NCBI GenBank assembly: GCA_041745535.1
Contig: JBGTIS010000203.1
Location: forward strand, 1-7,058
Length of the DNA: 7,058 bases
Direction: 5' to 3'
From: JBGTIS01 sp041745535
GTDB lineage: Bacteria; Bacteroidota; Bacteroidia; Cytophagales; Cyclobacteriaceae
The notes below the pieces were generated by a model. The model saw nothing but the letters and a program-made list of their open reading frames with translations, did not search any database and was not told where the DNA came from. The translations under genes and the position numbers were made by a program. This document shows, piece by piece, positions 1 to 4,596 of the stretch (positions within the stretch are counted from its first letter, which is position 1; every line of letters starts with the position of its first letter).

Positions 1-390
1 TGCCAGTCAGGAACACGCGATCAGGCAGCCACAAATTCACAGGCAGCAGATTCTATAAAGCATCCGTCGGCTCCACCTGCCCATCCTTCCGGCGTAGATA
101 TCAAAGAAGGAAAAGATGTACAAACTGGCCTGTTGGCAGGAGAGGGGTTGCCGCTTGTAAAAGCACACTGTACACCCTGCCACTCCAGCAAACTGATTAC
201 CCAAAACAGGTTTACCAGGGATGGGTGGCATGAGAAAATTGTGTGGATGCAGCATACCCAGGGCCTTTGGGATCTGGGACCCAATGAAGACATCATTCTG
301 GATTACCTGGCCGAACATTATGCCCCTGAGGAAACCGGTGGCCGGCGGCAACCCCTGCGAAACATAGACTGGTATGAATTGAAAAACTAA
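1..390 (+). CDS. Monoheme cytochrome c, SorB-like (5' truncated by window edge)
   Basis: This is the C-terminal 129 residues of a small exported c-type cytochrome; the reading frame is open from base 1 and stops with TAA at 388-390. A single heme site, CTPCH, lies at bases 169-183. The Met of WMQ (bases 247-249) is a candidate sixth heme ligand. The tail carries QGLWDLG, ILDYLAEHY, GGRR and NIDWYEL, a pattern I associate with small cytochromes encoded beside sulfite-oxidase-like molybdopterin enzymes in Bacteroidota, where the cytochrome takes electrons from the molybdenum subunit. The first visible residue is Cys followed by Gln-Ser-Gly and about 40 low-complexity residues rich in Ala, Pro and Ser. 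That would fit a lipoprotein anchor Cys plus linker, but the lipobox is outside the window. The family call is fairly secure from the heme motif; the sulfite dehydrogenase partner is inferred. TTG at 133 is an internal codon, not the start. Confidence 0.82.
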   Translation, partial: CQSGTRDQAATNSQAADSIKHPSAPPAHPSGVDIKEGKDVQTGLLAGEGLPLVKAHCTPCHSSKLITQNRFTRDGWHEKIVWMQHTQGLWDLGPNEDIILDYLAEHYAPEETGGRRQPLRNIDWYELKN

Positions 391-404
391 CGATTATTGT
401 GTGG

Positions 405-839
405 CTATCGGAATGCCATTTCCACCCACATTTTACCCGTTTCCCTTTCTACCACATATTTCCAGGTACCCCCGTTGATGGTATACAACTGCGCCGAGAC
501 AGGTAATTCACTTTCATCTAGCAGGGCATACATATTGATGAGTTGGTCTAATCGGGCAGGGTTTCTTACAAATTTGTGTCGCTGGAGGTATGTATCTATC
601 TGGGTATCGAGTAAATAAACGGACAGCCTGACTTTATTCCGCATATCGTAATAACAGTTGATAGCATTTACTTTCGGAATATCGACGCCAGAATGAACTT
701 CATAGGAATCTATCACGAACTGGCTGCAATCCTGCGAGTTTTCAGCGGCATAACTCACAAAGAGGTAAAAGGCAGGTACTACAAATATCAAGGCTGAAGA
801 AAATAAAATAGCAAATACTGTTGAAAGTATTCTTTTCAT
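405..839 (-). CDS. Hypothetical membrane-anchored or secreted protein, 144 aa
   Basis: I do not recognise this family. The protein begins MKR and has a hydrophobic stretch at about residues 5-30, ending YAAENS, which could be an uncleaved signal anchor or a signal peptide. The remaining ~110 residues would be extracytoplasmic and contain two cysteines, C38 and C62, which could form a disulfide. The tail has the order GGTWKYVV, ETGKMWVEM, suggesting a compact beta-rich C-terminus. The start is the ATG at 837-839; upstream is AT-rich without a Shine-Dalgarno sequence, normal for Bacteroidota. It follows the lipase on the same strand after 115 bp, so co-transcription is possible but not shown. 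It converges on the cytochrome gene with 14 bp between the stop codons. The signal-like N-terminus and a reading frame that fills the space well support a real gene; function is unknown. Confidence 0.68.
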   Translation of the reverse strand: MKRILSTVFAILFSSALIFVVPAFYLFVSYAAENSQDCSQFVIDSYEVHSGVDIPKVNAINCYYDMRNKVRLSVYLLDTQIDTYLQRHKFVRNPARLDQLINMYALLDESELPVSAQLYTINGGTWKYVVERETGKMWVEMAFR

Positions 840-954
840 AATCGCGGGATTTTATCAGTGCCAAATGAAAGTATGATCACACAATATAGTAATCGTTTCA
901 CAACAAGGCAATCTACTTAAATGATTGTATCCGGTTTAGCGATAATGAGATGGA

Positions 955-2115
955 TTAACGAACCTTTTGATACGTATATTTCGGAGCGGGGTCTGGCCCT
1001 TTCGGTGGCATTTTCTCGGCCAAATACAGGTAGGGTTTTACACCATGATTGACAAACGCGTTTGTCTGGTCGTTCGGGTATTTTTTGTAATAACCCGCAT
1101 CGGGCATTAACACAATGGTGTTTCCAGTGCGCACATAATGGTTGGAATGATAATATTCAGGTGGCTGAAAGTCGGCCAGGTGTTTTTTTACGAACCTGCT
1201 GGTCAGTCGGCCCAGGTATTTCTCATACTTTTTCTGCGCCCTTTCTGTGTCTTTGGTAAGCTGATTATACATGCGCGCAAAGGCGATATTTTTAGGGAAT
1301 TTCTGTTTCTTAATGCTGGCTTTGGCATTCACAAACGGATTGATAGTATTAAAGTCATCTACTGTTTGAATAGACACCGGCGTTTCCGGCACCCAATCCG
1401 TAGCATTTACCACATTGTAGGCCCAGCCTCCCTTCACGCTGTTTTCGAATTCATAGGCATAATACAGATTGCCAGGTTTGGGAGCGGCACTGCAATAGGT
1501 TTTAAATTGAATGTCAGCCGGTATCTGCCTTGTTTTCTGCATATGAAGCAAATGAGAGGTAAGCAAATAAGCGATGGCGCCGCCCTGGCTGTGGCCAAAT
1601 ATTACATAGTCTTTGATGCCGGTTCGGTAACAGGAATCAATTTTAGCCAGGATATCGGTAGCCAGATAAGCCGTGGACGCCAGCCACCCTACATGTACGG
1701 CAGCTTTAGGATTCTCAGCCAGCTGATAGTTAAAAGTGAGGCTGTCTGACAAATGCAGTACTCCTTTGGCAGGCGTCATGGCGGCGTATACATTGGCCAG
1801 CCAGCTGGTAGTTTCCCGGGTGGTGCCGCGCAGGCAGATCACTCCCACCTGGTCGTCTGTTTTATACAAGGCCCATCGGTTTTCCAGCCCTACCGCCGGC
1901 GACCGGTATACGGGCTTATATATTTTAGATTCCGGAATGTCCTGGCAAAAAACAGAATCGCCCCACCTTGAATAGGCTCTTAACAACTCTAAATATTCGT
2001 GCTGATCAAAGCCCGGCTGTAACGTTTGTCCATAGCTTGGTTGGGTAAAGTGCATGTACAAAAAAGTAAACAAAATTTGAAGTACTACCGGGGTAAGTTT
2101 AAAAAAACGGCGCAT
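955..2115 (-). CDS. Secreted class 3 lipase (alpha/beta hydrolase)
   Basis: Predicted to hydrolyse ester bonds of acylglycerols or similar lipids outside the cytoplasm; the substrate cannot be told from sequence. Numbering is from the ATG at 2113-2115 (386 aa); the GTG just before it would add one residue. A signal peptide covers about residues 1-29 (MRRFF, hydrophobic core, PSYG then Gln). The Lipase_3 order is clear: VICLRGTT near 92-99 (oxyanion strand), VHVGW at 140-144, and the nucleophile elbow GHSQGG with Ser176. Asp240 in NATDWVPETP is the likely catalytic acid, and His357 in VNHGVKPYLYL the likely catalytic base. About 116 residues separate the Asp and His, including a Lys/Arg-rich helical stretch (residues ~280-312), longer than I expect for the simplest members. 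It lies 427 bp downstream of the beta-lactamase-like gene on the same strand. The family call is confident; the role is not known. Confidence 0.9.
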   Translation of the reverse strand: MRRFFKLTPVVLQILFTFLYMHFTQPSYGQTLQPGFDQHEYLELLRAYSRWGDSVFCQDIPESKIYKPVYRSPAVGLENRWALYKTDDQVGVICLRGTTRETTSWLANVYAAMTPAKGVLHLSDSLTFNYQLAENPKAAVHVGWLASTAYLATDILAKIDSCYRTGIKDYVIFGHSQGGAIAYLLTSHLLHMQKTRQIPADIQFKTYCSAAPKPGNLYYAYEFENSVKGGWAYNVVNATDWVPETPVSIQTVDDFNTINPFVNAKASIKKQKFPKNIAFARMYNQLTKDTERAQKKYEKYLGRLTSRFVKKHLADFQPPEYYHSNHYVRTGNTIVLMPDAGYYKKYPNDQTNAFVNHGVKPYLYLAEKMPPKGPDPAPKYTYQKVR

Positions 2116-2542
2116 CACCTGTTTTAAAAGTATACAACATCACTAGCAAAGTGTAAAAAAATAGTCTTGTGGGGTAGTGGGGTGGGTATTACTGGCGTAG
2201 CAAGAACAAAGCCAACCCCCGGATTCCCGATGGCTGAATCGCAATATTGCTGTAGTTTCTTCTCTGTGTTAAATGGTACTTTTACTATTTTTCACTGCTA
2301 TAGTGTTTCCATGGTTTCTCCAAGGTGTGTCCAAGGTAGCTCCAAGGTGTCGATATCTTCCATTAATTGTACTTTTTATAGATTACCGGTTAAGCCAGGC
2401 TATTATTATGGAAGACAGGTTTTTGCTTCTTTTGATGAATATAAAGTCTATTCAGCGGAATGCCTGTAATGTTTCCGGCATAGGGAGGATTCTCGACCTC
2501 GGAGAAGGCCGTGCAAAATGAGTGTAAGCAACGCTTCTGTGA
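2116..2542. other. 427-bp intergenic region with no convincing gene
   Basis: This lies between two genes on the minus strand. Reading frames of 82-100 codons exist on the plus strand, but their translations are Cys- and Ser-rich, match nothing I know, and run through an 11-bp repeat that would shift frame with each copy. Other visible structure: a G-rich tract at 2171-2186 (three runs of 3-4 G), a perfect 10-bp palindrome GCAATATTGC at 2241-2250, and a 5-bp inverted repeat AGCCA/TGGCT around 2210-2235. No hairpin followed by a T-run was found after the beta-lactamase-like gene. The region probably holds the lipase promoter, but no good -33/-7 pair could be placed. Confidence 0.6.
2308..2351. 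repeat. Four-unit tandem repeat, 11-bp period
   Basis: Units begin at 2308, 2319, 2330 and 2341. The plus-strand core is TCCAAGGT in the last three units and TCCATGGT in the first, each followed by three variable bases (TTC, GTG, AGC, GTC). On the minus strand, the direction of the flanking genes, the core reads ACCTTGGA. Every unit carries CCWWGG. The segment at 2297-2307 matches about 6 of 11 positions and may be a decayed fifth unit. The period is not a multiple of three, so it is poorly compatible with a conserved protein, and it is close to one helical turn of DNA. It lies about 190-240 bp upstream of the lipase start. The repeat is seen directly; any function is unknown. Confidence 0.85.
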
Positions 2543-4153
2543 TTATACGGCTACCAGGGTTCCGGTAACAGGTTCGCGCGTTTCCGGAGAATCAGGATTC
2601 TCTTTAGAAACACTGTTCATAAAGGATAAGGTGAGGTTGTTCTGATCAAAAGCAAAGGTATACTGGTCGCCATGGCATAACTCCACATATTGCAGGTGAA
2701 TAACGAGGGTCTGCTCGTTCTGCCACCCGGCACTGGCGGCAATCAGGGAAGGAGAATCCAGCCGGACGGGAATGGCAAACAGGGAATTGCCACGTTCTTT
2801 CCGGTTGCCTTCCTTTATCCACTGGTTATAACCGCAGGTAAGGGTTACCTCGCCCGCCTGCTCTGCTACGGTGAGTACACAATGCTGGTCGTTGAAGTCC
2901 AGCTGTACCGATTGTGTGCCGTATCCGTTTGTGTCTAATATAAACTTTTTGCCGCTTAGGGTGGCAGCCAACGGAGAGCTGGCCTGAAAAGCAGGTGGTA
3001 CTATGGCCAGGGCCTGTAGTTCTTTTTTCAGACTTTCCTGTGCTGCCGTATCTTCAGGCAGGGGTTGCCCATCTTGCATGGCCGGTAACAGGTAATCCCA
3101 AACCAGTTTCATCGATGCCTGCATGTCCATGCTTTGGCCTGTAATGGCTACCACCGCGTTTTTTTCGGGCAACACCAGGCTGAACTGTCCGAAGGCACCG
3201 TCGGCCCGGTAGCCGCCTACTGTGTTTCTCCAGAACTGGTACCCATAGCCCTGGTCCCAGTCGGAAGTGCCCGGGCCATCCGGGTTGGAACTGGACGATT
3301 GTATTTGTTTGGAAGTAGCCGCCGCAACCCATTCCGGACTAAGGATCTGTTGGCCGTTCCAGATGCCTTTTTGCAGGTATAACAATCCCAGCTTGGTAAT
3401 GTCTTCTGTTTTCACCCGGAATCCATAGCCGCCCACATTGATGCCCTGCGGACTTTCAGCCCAGTCCATATCCTGTATGTCCAGTGGCGCGAATAACCGG
3501 GGTTTCAGGTAATCTATTACTTTTTTGCCTGTTAGTTTTTGCACAATGGCCGACAGCATGTAGGTAGCGGCAGTGTTGTACAAAAATCGGGAGCCGGGTT
3601 CATGGTCCACCGGCCAGGCCAGAAAGGTTTTAACCCAGCTTTCTTCCGGCGTATCCCGCATGGTTTGTAAAGGTTCTTTTGCCTGCCCTGCCGACATGGT
3701 AAGCAGGTGTTTTACCTTCATGGCTGCCAGGTTCGGACTTATTTCCACAGGCGCCTCTTCCGGAAAAAAAGAGGTAACCGGGTCTTCCACGGTAAGCAAC
3801 CCTTCTGCCACGGCAAAACCCACCGCGGTAGACGTAAAGCTTTTGCTTAACGAATACAGTTGATGAATGTATTCAGGCTCATACGGGTCCCACCAGCCTT
3901 CGGCAACCACATGACCGTTCCGCAAAACCATCACGCTATGAAACTGTATGCCACTTTCCCTGACCTGATCCAGAAAGGTATGAATAGCCGATGAAGCCAT
4001 GCCCTGCTGTTCCGGTGTGCTTCTGGGCAAAGTAAAAGGCGGATTGATCGCCTCCTTGCCGGGTTTAGAATTACAATAAGGTAAAGTAGATAACAGCGAA
4101 TAGCCTAAGGCTCCGGCACCAACCTGTCTGATGAATGTTCTGCGGTTTGTCAT
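2543..4153 (-). CDS. Exported serine hydrolase, class C beta-lactamase/NylB-like family
   Basis: A member of the beta-lactamase-related family (Pfam PF00144, peptidase family S12), whose members act as esterases, amidases or peptidases; true beta-lactam hydrolysis is not implied. Numbering is from the ATG at 4151-4153 (536 aa). This start was chosen because it gives MTNRRTFIRQ, a twin-arginine motif, followed by a hydrophobic segment ending LSTLPYC; ATGs at 4177 and 4213 would place residues before the signal. The nucleophile motif is SLSK (Ser101, Lys104) followed by SFTSTAVG. The second motif is Tyr192-Asn-Thr in FLYNTAATYML, where many relatives have YxN. The third-motif region reads ADGAFGQF (about 317-324) instead of KTG or HxG. 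The catalytic domain ends near residue 360. After it comes a ~150-residue beta-rich C-terminal domain of unknown role. The Cys at residue 27 is not in a standard lipobox. It is transcribed away from the membrane cytochrome gene. Substrate unknown. Confidence 0.9.
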   Translation of the reverse strand: MTNRRTFIRQVGAGALGYSLLSTLPYCNSKPGKEAINPPFTLPRSTPEQQGMASSAIHTFLDQVRESGIQFHSVMVLRNGHVVAEGWWDPYEPEYIHQLYSLSKSFTSTAVGFAVAEGLLTVEDPVTSFFPEEAPVEISPNLAAMKVKHLLTMSAGQAKEPLQTMRDTPEESWVKTFLAWPVDHEPGSRFLYNTAATYMLSAIVQKLTGKKVIDYLKPRLFAPLDIQDMDWAESPQGINVGGYGFRVKTEDITKLGLLYLQKGIWNGQQILSPEWVAAATSKQIQSSSSNPDGPGTSDWDQGYGYQFWRNTVGGYRADGAFGQFSLVLPEKNAVVAITGQSMDMQASMKLVWDYLLPAMQDGQPLPEDTAAQESLKKELQALAIVPPAFQASSPLAATLSGKKFILDTNGYGTQSVQLDFNDQHCVLTVAEQAGEVTLTCGYNQWIKEGNRKERGNSLFAIPVRLDSPSLIAASAGWQNEQTLVIHLQYVELCHGDQYTFAFDQNNLTLSFMNSVSKENPDSPETREPVTGTLVAV

Positions 4154-4596
4154 AAACGTATGTGGTAAGGTAAACATGCATGAATCGCCCCTTAAATATA
4201 GAAAGATTTCCATATCAAACCAGAAAATCTACATGGGCTGGCATTTTATCGCCATTCAGCATGCTGGTTTCAACCCATTGGTGAACCTGGTTGGTTTTTG
4301 ATTTGTTTGGTGAATAAACGTGTAGTAATTTATTTTCAAACAACAAGATCATACACAAAGTGATCTTTGGGTTATGGTACTGACAAAATATACAAATGTA
4401 TTCTCATTTTATTCATTTTATCATTATTATAAGTAGAATAAATTGCCAATACCTTTTTGTTAACCTGAAGGGAGCATACACCGGAAAGCTTGCTTCGCTT
4501 GAACCTGTCCCAGTGGCAGGGAATCAGTTGTAAGGTTTTCCAGGTTGTTGTGTATGGCTTAAAGGCCCCATTTTTTACGGGAAAAGATATCACATT
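4154..4596. other. 443-bp divergent intergenic region
   Basis: Separates the start codons of the serine hydrolase (minus) and the large cytochrome protein (plus), so it should hold the promoters of both. The centre, about 4290-4460, is strongly AT-rich. A short perfect hairpin, CAAAG-TGAT-CTTTG, lies at 4356-4369 without a following T-run, so it is more likely a chance or operator-like element than a terminator. Frames of 72-73 codons on either strand give compositions with no recognisable family and are not called as genes. No riboswitch or RNA gene was recognised. No convincing promoter could be placed for the plus-strand gene. Confidence 0.55.
4193..4219 (-). promoter_or_regulatory. Candidate Bacteroidota-type promoter for the serine hydrolase
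   Basis: On the minus strand, TTTG (plus coordinates 4216-4219) is followed after 15 bp by TATATTTA (4193-4200), which matches the Bacteroidota -7 consensus TAnnTTTG at all defined positions except the last. Transcription would begin near 4187, leaving a leader of about 34 nt before the ATG at 4153. The spacer is shorter than the usual 17-23 bp, which is the main weakness. If real, it also argues against the upstream ATG at 4213, which would lie inside the promoter. Confidence 0.3.

Noticed and set aside
21..351. Two minus-strand frames of 91 and 104 codons opposite the cytochrome gene
   Set aside because: They are antisense to a frame with a clear CxxCH and conserved tail.
1138..1749. 203-codon plus-strand open frame opposite the lipase gene
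   Set aside because: It is antisense to a lipase with complete catalytic motifs, and its translation shows no family features.
2125..2150. Possible lipase promoter (minus strand TTTG then TACTTTTA)
   Set aside because: The spacer is only 14 bp, and the start site would fall almost on the ATG, so the match is probably chance.
2171..2186. G-rich tract as a possible G-quadruplex
   Set aside because: Only three runs of three or more G occur close together; a stable three-tetrad structure needs four.
2167..2469. 100-codon plus-strand frame (and an overlapping one at 2273-2521)
   Set aside because: Cys- and Ser-rich composition with no recognisable family; both cross the 11-bp repeat, which is out of phase with codons.
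2485..2515. Hairpin (minus strand GGCCTT/GAGGTC) as terminator of the beta-lactamase-like gene
   Set aside because: Six pairs with two G-U wobbles and no T-run after it; too weak.
4356..4369. CAAAG-TGAT-CTTTG hairpin as a terminator
   Set aside because: The stem is 5 bp with no following T-run, and it lies between divergent starts where no transcript should end.
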